A stretch of 5,322 nt of DNA, from NCBI GenBank assembly GCA_023393485.1, contig JAEWLD010000213.1, positions 1 to 5,322 of the forward strand, read 5' to 3'. Each line of letters opens with the position of its first letter. Position 1 is the first letter of the stretch. The stretch is from Bacteroidota bacterium. GTDB taxonomy: Bacteria; Bacteroidota; Bacteroidia; Flavobacteriales; Flavobacteriaceae. The position numbers were made by a program, and so were the translations under genes. Below the pieces are notes generated by a model, which did no database searches, was not told where the DNA came from, and saw only the letters and a list, made by a program, of their open reading frames with translations. Shown one piece after another: positions 1 to 5,322 of this stretch.

Positions 1-125
1 GTGCCGATGTGATAATCGTGATCACCGAATGGCCTGGGTTTGAAAGGCAAAAAGTAAAAGACCACACAGGTTATCGCGGTGACCCAAAACGGATTGCCGA
101 CAGCCCATTTAATCGCCTTTTTCAT
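1..125 (-). CDS. N-terminus of a polytopic membrane protein, possibly a GT-C glycosyltransferase (partial)
   Basis: Reading the minus strand from an ATG at 125-123 gives 41 codons that stay open to the left edge, so only the N-terminus is present. The protein starts MKKAIKWAVGNPF. Residues about 11-28 form one hydrophobic, aromatic-rich membrane segment after a positively charged start. A Pro/Lys/Arg stretch (KPRPF, 29-33) follows, then an acidic and histidine-rich motif GDHDYHIG (34-41). A first membrane helix followed by an Asp/Glu motif in the first outer loop is the pattern of GT-C glycosyltransferases (ArnT, PMT and PglB types), where that acidic residue is catalytic; I infer this class from 41 residues only. 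The start lies 17 bases inside the preceding glycosyltransferase gene. An AAAGG sits directly against the ATG, too close for a normal ribosome site, so translation probably depends on the upstream gene. A DUF-type membrane protein is the main alternative. Confidence 0.68.
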   Translation of the reverse strand, partial: MKKAIKWAVGNPFWVTAITCVVFYFLPFKPRPFGDHDYHIG

Positions 126-1041
126 CCTTTGTAAATTTGTCTTTGATGATATACAACGGCCGTTTGCGTGTTTCATCATAAGTCCGCCAGACGTATTCGC
201 CGATAATGCCGAGCATCAGCATAATCAGCCCGCCGATGATCAGAATGGTCACCATCAGCGGCGCCCAGCCGATAAATGGCGTATTGTTGATGATGCGGTT
301 GTAGACAATCACAAGCGCATACAAAAACCCGATCACCGAAAAGCAGATGCCGAGCAATGACATCAGCCTGATCGGGATATATGATGTATTGAGAAGGCCG
401 TCGATAAAATATTTGAGTTTTTTGGCCAGCGTCCATTGCGATTTTCCGATGGTGCGCCTGAGCCTTTGATACGGAATAAATACGGTTTCAAACCCAAGCC
501 ACAATACATCGCCCTGAAAAAAACGGTTTCGCTCGTCAATTTGATTGAATACGTCGATCGCTTTACGGCCAATGAGCACAAAGTCAAAACCGCCGGTCGG
601 CATATTAGGATTTGCGTATCGCATCAGCTTATAGAAAATCCGCGAGGCATTGTTTGCGATAAATCCATCTTCGCGATCAATGCGATGGCAAATGACGATT
701 TCATTTCCGGATTGCCACTTTGAAATCATGTCTTCAATCAGCGCTATCGGCTCCTGAAGGTCGGCCGACATGACGATTGCCGCGTCGCCGGTAGTTTCCT
801 TCATGCCCGCAATAATCGCCGGAACTTGTCCGAAATTGCGCGAAAACGAAATGACTTTGACAGCGTTATCCGTCTGGTGAAGCTGCAACAATTGATTGAT
901 CGAGCCGTCGTCCGAGCCGTCGTTGATAAAGACGAATTCATAAGTAAACGTGAGTTTTTCGGCCAACAAGCGCAAGGCATCGTAGGTCGGAATGATCGAG
1001 CCTTCATTTCTGAAAACAGGAATGATGAACGAAATTTTCAT
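109..1041 (-). CDS. Polyprenyl-phosphate glycosyltransferase, family 2, DPM1/GtrB/ArnC-like, two C-terminal membrane helices
   Basis: This 310-residue protein has the full length and layout of bacterial GtrB/ArnC-like enzymes, which move a sugar from a nucleotide donor to undecaprenyl phosphate on the cytoplasmic side of the membrane. Visible motifs in order: IPVFRNE (7-13); the nucleotide-binding strand VFINDGSDDGS (37-47); SRNFGQ (67-72); the metal motif SADLQEP (92-98); GGFDFVLIGRKAID (150-163); RFFQGD (173-178); and RRTIGKSQWTLAKKLKYF (195-212), the basic region near the membrane. Two hydrophobic helices follow at about 224-248 and 262-284, with a basic cytoplasmic tail. The first Asp of the usual DADLQ motif is Ser here, a variant that also occurs in relatives. 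The start overlaps the end of the NeuD-like gene as ATGA, with no Shine-Dalgarno. The product probably supplies a lipid-linked donor to a membrane transferase; the next gene is a candidate. The sugar is unknown. Confidence 0.93.
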   Translation of the reverse strand: MKISFIIPVFRNEGSIIPTYDALRLLAEKLTFTYEFVFINDGSDDGSINQLLQLHQTDNAVKVISFSRNFGQVPAIIAGMKETTGDAAIVMSADLQEPIALIEDMISKWQSGNEIVICHRIDREDGFIANNASRIFYKLMRYANPNMPTGGFDFVLIGRKAIDVFNQIDERNRFFQGDVLWLGFETVFIPYQRLRRTIGKSQWTLAKKLKYFIDGLLNTSYIPIRLMSLLGICFSVIGFLYALVIVYNRIINNTPFIGWAPLMVTILIIGGLIMLMLGIIGEYVWRTYDETRKRPLYIIKDKFTKDEKGD

Positions 1042-1691
1042 GTCGGTTGTTTTATGGGTTCGAGCGTCCTGACAACCTTTGCCGGATGGCCGTAGGCGAC
1101 CACATTATCGGGTATGTCTTTGGTGACCAGTGATCCGGCGCCGATAATTACGTTGCTGCCAATTTTTACATCGGGCAACACTATCGATCCAGCACCGATT
1201 TGCGTAAACGCGCCTACTCGGCTCCGGCCGAGCAAAATCACCGACGGCGACAACTCGGCAAAATCGCCAACGACGCAATCGTGCGTCACGGTAACGCCGT
1301 AATACACAAGCGCGCCGACGCCGATTGTAACGTCATTCGAAAGCGTTGCGCCACTTAAAATATTGCAGCCTGCGCCAATGCCAACGCCAAACGAACCAAT
1401 GATGGCGCGGTCGCTGACAGTCGAGGTAAGAATCCCGCCCGCAGCGATAAACCTGTCCGACAACTGTTTCCGCGCGGCCGGACTGCCGATTCCGAGCGCG
1501 AACCGATTGTCTATTTTGTCAAAATGTTGTTTGACCTGACTGAAATCCCGATAGACCGGGAAACTTCCAAAAAGCGTCGCCGGTGCGTCGGGGCTGATAT
1601 CGTCGTAAAACGCAAGCTTGCCCGGCTCGGTTTGCCGGTGTAAAATTTCAAGAACTTCTTTGGCAAAACCCTTTGCTCCGATTATGATCAT
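1038..1691 (-). CDS. NeuD/PglD-type sugar O- or N-acyltransferase (left-handed beta-helix)
   Basis: This 217-residue protein matches the NeuD/PglD family, which uses acetyl-CoA to acetylate sialic acid or UDP-linked amino sugars in the cytoplasm. The N-terminal domain starts with a Rossmann-like loop, IIGAKGFAKEV (2-12), that in PglD binds the UDP-sugar. From about residue 92 the chain becomes hexapeptide repeats of the left-handed beta-helix (for example IGVGAL, IGAGSI, IGSNV, IGAGSL). His137 in THDCVVGDF aligns with the catalytic His of PglD and is followed by an acidic Asp138. The ending YGHPAKVVR (200-208) is the family's usual acetyl-CoA site. A stop codon only four codons upstream and a start that leads straight into the first strand fix the ATG at 1691-1689. 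No Shine-Dalgarno is visible. Members often sit beside an aminotransferase and sugar-nucleotide enzymes, but none lies in this window. It follows the only intergenic gap and overlaps the next gene by ATGA. Confidence 0.93.
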   Translation of the reverse strand: MIIIGAKGFAKEVLEILHRQTEPGKLAFYDDISPDAPATLFGSFPVYRDFSQVKQHFDKIDNRFALGIGSPAARKQLSDRFIAAGGILTSTVSDRAIIGSFGVGIGAGCNILSGATLSNDVTIGVGALVYYGVTVTHDCVVGDFAELSPSVILLGRSRVGAFTQIGAGSIVLPDVKIGSNVIIGAGSLVTKDIPDNVVAYGHPAKVVRTLEPIKQPT

Positions 1692-1694
1692 AAT
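1681..1694. repeat. Perfect 14-base palindrome over the start codon of the NeuD-like gene
   Basis: ATTATGATCATAAT reads the same on both strands. It covers the ATG (1691-1689), three bases upstream and the first codons (Met-Ile-Ile-Ile). The coding part explains some of it, because ATG ATC ATA is partly self-complementary, but the upstream ATT completes the symmetry. About 0.3 perfect 14-base palindromes are expected by chance in a window of this size, so it may be accidental. It could be an operator, or a weak AT-rich hairpin hiding the start codon. Confidence 0.4.
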
Positions 1695-1754
1695 GCGCTG
1701 TCAAGGACGTAAATATATCACTAAATCCGAAAATATCGGCTTCAGCGCTAAAAT
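1692..1754 (-). other. Only intergenic gap in the cluster (63 bases), possible weak internal promoter
   Basis: All other gene pairs overlap, so this AT-rich gap between the GT4 stop (TAG, 1757-1755) and the NeuD-like start stands out. On the minus strand it holds TATATTTA (1717-1710), one base away from the Bacteroidota -7 element TAnnTTTG, but I see no matching -33 TTG at the proper distance. A 4-base stem CCGA/TCGG with a 5-base loop (1727-1739) is too weak to be a terminator and has no T-run. A TTGACA (1704-1699) has no partner -10. I cannot show that a promoter exists here. Confidence 0.25.
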
Positions 1755-2828
1755 CTATCGGCTGATCGCGTCAATGACCGAGCGCAAATTGTCGGTGACT
1801 TTTTCGAGTTCGAAGTTCTGGCGAAAGTGTTCGTGGCAGTTGGCGGCGCATCGGTCACGAAATTCCGGATCGGCAAGCATCGCGATGGCTTTTTCGGCCA
1901 GTGCCGCCGGATTTCCGGGCTCAAACAGCAATCCGTCGCGGCCCTCGCGCAGCACTTCGGCAATGCCTGAAGTATTTGACCCGACGACCGGCGTTCCGAC
2001 AGAAAAACTTTCGATCACCACAAATCCGAACGCTTCCAAAAAAGACGGAACAATGCAAAAATTCGCCGTTGAAAGTTCGGCCGTGACTTGCTGTTGGGGC
2101 AGATTTCCGCCAAATTCAACATTGTCCAAAATCTGTAACTGTCTTGCTTTTTCGCGGTAGCTTTCGGCAATCGGGCCGTCTGTTTTGGCCCCGAAAATCG
2201 TCAGTTTGACCTTTGGGAAGCGCGATATGATTTCCGGCATCGCCGCGAGCAGAACATCGAGCCCTTTTGCCGGGTGGAAACGCCCGAAAAAAAGTATGCT
2301 GTCGGCATCGTAATCCTGTGACTGGCGCTGATGTTCGCGAACCGCATTGTAAATTACGGCAATCTTTTTTCCGGGTACGTCAAAGAAACTTTCCAGGTCG
2401 CGCCGCGTGGCTTCGGAATTCGTAAAAACGTGCGTTGCGAGCTGAAAAATGCGCTTTTTCCGACGGTTTCGCCACGAATCGGCAGTGGTTTTTGCGTACA
2501 TCGAATGATTCCAGGCAATTCGGTTTTTAATTCGCAACAGGTAACCTGCAATGACGAAAATGTTCATCGATCCGAACATCGAAATCATTGTTACCGGCCG
2601 GTATTCCAAAACCATTTTGACCAAAAACAAAAACGCCTTTAAAGTTGTCGGGCGCGCCGACGGCCATTTCAAAATGACAATTTCGGGCGAAATTTGAAAC
2701 GGGTTTTCGACCACGCGGTCAGTGATCACAACCACGCGGTAATCTTTTGCAAGCTTGTTGCAAACCGTCACGAAATAGTCGGTCAGCGATGAATTGGTAA
2801 TCGAAAAACTAAAGAACACCGTTTTCAT
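1755..2828 (-). CDS. Glycosyltransferase family 4 (GT-B fold)
   Basis: This 357-residue protein is a complete GT-B glycosyltransferase of the GT4 (Glycos_transf_1) family, which are retaining enzymes using nucleotide-sugar donors in lipopolysaccharide, capsule and exopolysaccharide assembly. The N-terminal acceptor domain (about 1-165) includes AWNHSMYAK (105-113) and the strand VFTNSEATRRDL (134-145). The C-terminal donor domain opens with ILFFGRFHPAKGLDVLL (178-194), a classic GT4 signature. The donor-site E-x7-E motif is Glu265 and Glu273 in PSFLEAFGFVVIESF (261-275), followed by GTPVVGSNTSGIAEVL (278-293) and DGLLFEPG (298-305). No signal peptide or membrane helix is evident, so it probably works at the inner face of the membrane on a lipid-linked acceptor. 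The start overlaps the previous gene's stop as ATGA, and the bases before it are A-rich without a Shine-Dalgarno. The gene ends in TAG and is followed by the 63-base gap. Donor and acceptor sugars cannot be deduced. Confidence 0.94.
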   Translation of the reverse strand: MKTVFFSFSITNSSLTDYFVTVCNKLAKDYRVVVITDRVVENPFQISPEIVILKWPSARPTTLKAFLFLVKMVLEYRPVTMISMFGSMNIFVIAGYLLRIKNRIAWNHSMYAKTTADSWRNRRKKRIFQLATHVFTNSEATRRDLESFFDVPGKKIAVIYNAVREHQRQSQDYDADSILFFGRFHPAKGLDVLLAAMPEIISRFPKVKLTIFGAKTDGPIAESYREKARQLQILDNVEFGGNLPQQQVTAELSTANFCIVPSFLEAFGFVVIESFSVGTPVVGSNTSGIAEVLREGRDGLLFEPGNPAALAEKAIAMLADPEFRDRCAANCHEHFRQNFELEKVTDNLRSVIDAISR

Positions 2829-3817
2829 TTCTGCTTTGGTTTATTGAAAAAAAGCCCGAGCCAGCCTGAAGTTCGGCCCAAAGCTTCGGTCAACGCTTCT
2901 TTGCGCTTTGAGGTCGTGATCACGTTGAAATAGCGCACGGCAGTCAACAGCAATGTGATTGCATGCCACTTGAAGCGGTCTTTAACCGACGGTTTCGGAT
3001 TTTTGATCCGCCAGACATACCAGCCATTCCTGACGACCATTTTGCCGTAATTGTATTTGTTCGGCCGGCCCGAATCATCGTGATGATGGTAAAGACGCGC
3101 GTTTGTATTGAGATAGAGTTTTCCTGTTTTGGCGAGCCTGAGCGTAAAATCGGCATCTTCATAAAGCCCGTAGCCTTCAAAATATTCCGAGAACGACAAT
3201 GTATCAAAAACACTTTTCCTAAATGACGAAACGCCGCCCATCAACTGTTCTACCTCATAAATCTTCCCCGACGGCGGCAAAAACCCGACGCTTCGCCCGT
3301 GCGAAAACCCAGGCGAAAATCCTGGCGGAACATCGCTGTCAAGCCCGAGGCGTTTGCGCATGACAAACCGGCTGCCATCTGGCCTTTTCCAGCCGTCGAA
3401 TTGGAATTCACCGATTGCAGGCTTTGAATCGGCTTTTTCCCAGACGACCGGCTCAATGATAAAACCGCCAACACCGAGCGCATCGGGATGAATTGAGTAT
3501 GTCCCGATCAGATTCTCGAAATAATCCGGTTCCAGGACGATATCGTCGTCGAGGAAACAAATCACATCAGTTCCAACCGCAATCCGCGCAATACCGTAAT
3601 TCCGCTGTCTGGTCAGCCCGCGATGCTGATCGGGCACTTTGAAATACCGCAGGCGGTCAAAGGGATTTTCTGCGAGCATTTGCCGCGTTTCATTATCATG
3701 CGAACCGTCGATAATCAAGATTTCGTCTGGATACAACGATTGTTTCCGAGCCGATCCGAGCAGCTTTCGCAAAGCTTCCGGGCGCATATACGTGCAGATG
3801 ACGAGCGAAAACTTCAT
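2825..3817 (-). CDS. Glycosyltransferase family 2 (GT-A fold), soluble
   Basis: This 330-residue protein is a GT-A inverting glycosyltransferase of family 2. It starts directly with the nucleotide-binding strand SLVICTYMRPEAL (4-16), followed by ILIIDGSHD (33-41), RQRNYGI (70-76) and the metal-binding FLDDDIVLEPDYF (88-100). After a Pro/Gly-rich stretch (about 164-184) come MGGVSSFRKSVF (193-204) and EGYGLYEDADFTLRL (214-228), where the Glu-Asp pair 220-221 is placed like the catalytic acid region of the family. A histidine run HHHDD (244-248) closes the core. The C-terminal 80 residues are basic and aromatic, with a hydrophobic patch near 286-300 that could touch the membrane but is not a clear transmembrane helix. 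It overlaps both neighbours by ATGA. It probably adds one sugar to a lipid-linked glycan, but donor and acceptor are unknown. The family call is firm, the substrate is open. Confidence 0.94.
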   Translation of the reverse strand: MKFSLVICTYMRPEALRKLLGSARKQSLYPDEILIIDGSHDNETRQMLAENPFDRLRYFKVPDQHRGLTRQRNYGIARIAVGTDVICFLDDDIVLEPDYFENLIGTYSIHPDALGVGGFIIEPVVWEKADSKPAIGEFQFDGWKRPDGSRFVMRKRLGLDSDVPPGFSPGFSHGRSVGFLPPSGKIYEVEQLMGGVSSFRKSVFDTLSFSEYFEGYGLYEDADFTLRLAKTGKLYLNTNARLYHHHDDSGRPNKYNYGKMVVRNGWYVWRIKNPKPSVKDRFKWHAITLLLTAVRYFNVITTSKRKEALTEALGRTSGWLGLFFNKPKQK

Positions 3818-4281
3818 GTGAACCGTTTGATTTGCTTGTCGAAATAAAACAAAAGGAATCGACTTGCCTTGACTGCCGCATAAAGTTCAAAACCGGCTTT
3901 TTCAATCCCGCGGATCGACGCCGCGTTATCCGCATTGACGATGATAAACACCTCGCTTTTGCCCTTGCGGAGTTGTTCAGTCGCAATGCGCCGGATCATT
4001 TTGGGGTAAATCGACTGGCCGCGATACGCCGCATCAGTGACGCAATTGCCGATTGCCGGACCGCGCTTGCCGAGCAATTTGAGCAAACGGACCCGATCAT
4101 ATAAAAAACTTTGATGGACGAATTTGCCCTGATCGTAAATCGTGAAGCCTGTTTTTTGACTGCCTGGCGTTTGGGAAACTTCATACGGCAAATCGGCCAG
4201 ATCTGGTGCGGCGATTCGCGTCATGCGATAAACCAGCGCATCGATCGGGACAACTCTGCCATATCTCAAAAGCTTTTTCAT
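3814..4281 (-). CDS. GNAT-family N-acetyltransferase
   Basis: This 155-residue protein has the size and core of a GNAT acetyltransferase, which transfers an acetyl or other acyl group from CoA to an amine. The central strand and acyl-CoA loop are AIGNCVTDAAYRGQSIYPKM (76-95), followed by a helix to about 106, the next strand SEVFIIVN (109-116), and the motif NADNAASIRGIEKAGFEL (116-133), typical of GNAT motif B. The usual R/Q-x-x-G-x-G/A loop reads R87-G-Q-S90-I-Y92, so both glycines of the motif are replaced. The Ser codon is TCG, so a single-base sequencing error does not explain it. There is no signal peptide. The gene overlaps both the FemAB-like gene before it and the glycosyltransferase after it by ATGA. 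That setting suggests it acylates an amino sugar or amino group in the same glycan, but the substrate is inferred. A CoA-independent or inactive role is possible. Confidence 0.85.
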   Translation of the reverse strand: MKKLLRYGRVVPIDALVYRMTRIAAPDLADLPYEVSQTPGSQKTGFTIYDQGKFVHQSFLYDRVRLLKLLGKRGPAIGNCVTDAAYRGQSIYPKMIRRIATEQLRKGKSEVFIIVNADNAASIRGIEKAGFELYAAVKASRFLLFYFDKQIKRFT

Positions 4282-5322
4282 TTCCTGAATTTGGCCAAAA
4301 GGCCCGCGATTTGGCGTTTGTAAGGTTTCATCCGCTTCTCGAAAAAAAGATACGAATTAAAAAGCGCCGGCCGCAAAATCCAATGGTATTTTCCGCCATC
4401 GAACAAAAAATGCCCGGTTCCGAAACTGTTCTTAAACTCGAAAACGCCTTTCGAGCCGCCAAGCGAAATGTTGTAACCGTCGAACCCGTCGGCAATGGAG
4501 CGTTTGACCGCTTCCCACTGGAGCAAATCGCCGGTGCGCAAATCGGGCACTTCTTTTTTGGATCCGCCGAGAATGTACGTGTAATAATTTCCGCCTTTGA
4601 CCAGCAAAATGGCGCCTTTCAGAATGCCATCTTTCCTGACGGCCAGCATACGGATCGCGTCTTTTTTGAGCAAAGCCAGCAGCGTCGGGCCAATGTCTTT
4701 CCAATCGCGGATGCTGTAATTGGCCGCCTTGGCGTTTTCGAGGAACAATCGGTAGCCTTCTTCGACGGTTTCGGGCGTCTCGAGAAACATGAAGTCAAGC
4801 CCTTTGCGATACGAGTTGCGGATATTGCGGCGCACGGCAGGTTTGAGTGTCATGATTTTCGATTCCTCGTCAAAACCGCGCAAATCAATCCAGTTCAATC
4901 CCGACGAACCGTATACATATTTAAAACCGTGGCCTTTATTGGCCGTTTTTAGCGATGGCAATTCGGGCAGTTTTGTAAATGTGTGCGGATTTTCAAGATC
5001 GCTGGCCGGAATCGTTACATGCGCGTAGCATGCGCCCTGTATTTTTGCACGCGATCGAACCTCATCGACCAACTCGTCAAGATGCGATTCATAACCCTTG
5101 GCGAGGACTGGCCCAAACGGCACGACATAAAATTTGAAAAACGCGACCTTGGCGACAACCGCCGCATAACCGCCAACGATTTCGCCTGCTTCCATGCAAA
5201 GGCAGAACTCGGTTCCAAAGCCGTACGACTCGTATGAAAAAACCCAGTCGGAAAGCAGCAAATGGCTGCCGCGATTGTCGTGAAGGACAAAATTATCCCA
5301 TTTCTCAAGCATTGCCGCTTCT
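4278..5322 (-). CDS. FemAB-like GNAT-fold aminoacyl/acyl transferase (probably N-terminally partial)
   Basis: The visible protein has 344 residues from an ATG at 5312-5310, but the frame stays open to the right edge (Glu-Ala-Ala before Met). The family's first conserved stretch, EKWDNFVL followed by a Ser-Asp-Trp (21-23), normally sits some residues after the start, so the true start may lie outside. FemAB-like proteins are two linked GNAT domains. FemA, FemB and FemX use aminoacyl-tRNA to add amino acids to lipid II, while relatives in polysaccharide clusters have unknown acceptors. Supporting motifs are PAVRRNIRNSYRKGLDF (158-174), a long charged helix region (182-197), the second-domain strand LKGAILLV (231-238), and LGGSKGVFEFKNSFG (284-298), a strong family signature. 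The last 25 residues are basic. No signal peptide is seen, so it should act in the cytoplasm. It overlaps the GNAT gene by ATGA. Cell-wall bridge formation is possible but less likely here than decoration of a glycan. Confidence 0.88.
   Translation of the reverse strand, partial: EAAMLEKWDNFVLHDNRGSHLLLSDWVFSYESYGFGTEFCLCMEAGEIVGGYAAVVAKVAFFKFYVVPFGPVLAKGYESHLDELVDEVRSRAKIQGACYAHVTIPASDLENPHTFTKLPELPSLKTANKGHGFKYVYGSSGLNWIDLRGFDEESKIMTLKPAVRRNIRNSYRKGLDFMFLETPETVEEGYRLFLENAKAANYSIRDWKDIGPTLLALLKKDAIRMLAVRKDGILKGAILLVKGGNYYTYILGGSKKEVPDLRTGDLLQWEAVKRSIADGFDGYNISLGGSKGVFEFKNSFGTGHFLFDGGKYHWILRPALFNSYLFFEKRMKPYKRQIAGLLAKFRK

Noticed and set aside
22..108. A 28-codon frame starting at the ATG adjacent to the TAA of the GtrB-like gene
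   Set aside because: It ends at a TGA and its residues show no family pattern, whereas the overlapping frame from 125 encodes a believable membrane protein start.
1699..1704. Perfect TTGACA -35 box on the minus strand before the NeuD-like gene
   Set aside because: A -10 box at 16-18 bases would fall inside the coding region and no TATAAT-like sequence is there. This box type is also not expected in Bacteroidota.
1727..1739. Small inverted repeat CCGA/TCGG in the intergenic gap, considered as a terminator
   Set aside because: The stem is only four base pairs with no following T-run, so it cannot be supported as an intrinsic terminator.
1618..2160. Open frame of 180 codons on the plus strand
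   Set aside because: It runs antisense across the NeuD-like start, the gap and the GT4 C-terminus, including the GT4 E-x7-E region. The product is Ser-rich with no recognisable domain, as expected for a shadow frame.
3265..3326. Pro/Gly-rich segment of the family 2 glycosyltransferase, considered as an insertion or repeat
   Set aside because: It joins smoothly to the acceptor-side motif MGGVSSFRK and the frame is intact. Related enzymes have a loop here, so it is probably normal variation.
4206..4952. Long open frame of 248 codons on the plus strand
   Set aside because: It lies antisense to the FemAB-like and GNAT genes, whose conserved motifs prove the minus strand is coding. The plus-strand product shows no recognisable motif.

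Overview
The window is one stretch of a minus-strand gene cluster for making and decorating a surface polysaccharide or glycolipid. Every gene I can support is on the minus strand, so transcription runs from the right edge (5322) to the left edge (1). There is no RNA gene, insertion sequence, CRISPR array or convincing terminator. Base composition is close to balanced. The start codons almost completely lack Shine-Dalgarno sequences, and the proteins look like Bacteroidota versions (the NeuD-type start MIIIGAKGFAKEV, the glycosyltransferase styles, the FemAB plus GNAT pair). I infer a Bacteroidota bacterium, perhaps of the Cytophagales type given the fairly high GC. This rests on style, not on a marker gene.

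Layout in transcription order: (1) 5322-4278, a FemAB-like aminoacyl/acyl transferase, probably missing a few N-terminal residues at the window edge. (2) 4281-3814, a small GNAT acetyltransferase. (3) 3817-2825, a GT-A fold family 2 glycosyltransferase. (4) 2828-1755, a GT-B fold family 4 (GT1/GT4 type) glycosyltransferase. (5) 1754-1692, the only intergenic gap, 63 bases, with a perfect 14-base palindrome over the next start codon. (6) 1691-1038, a NeuD/PglD-type left-handed beta-helix sugar acyltransferase. (7) 1041-109, a DPM1/GtrB/ArnC-like membrane-anchored family 2 glycosyltransferase that should load a sugar on a polyprenyl phosphate. (8) 125 to beyond position 1, the first 41 codons of a membrane protein that looks like the start of a GT-C glycosyltransferase.

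Four junctions are 4-base ATGA overlaps and a fifth is a 17-base overlap, so translation is probably coupled. A reasonable working model is as follows. The two soluble glycosyltransferases extend a lipid-linked glycan in the cytoplasm. The NeuD-like enzyme and the GNAT/FemAB pair add acyl or aminoacyl groups to amino sugars. The GtrB-like enzyme makes polyprenyl-phosphate-sugar, which the downstream membrane protein could use as donor on the periplasmic side. Specific sugars and acyl groups cannot be read from the sequence. The most interesting points are the FemAB plus GNAT pair inside a glycan operon, the altered acetyl-CoA loop of the GNAT, and the probable lipid-sugar synthase/GT-C module at the left edge.
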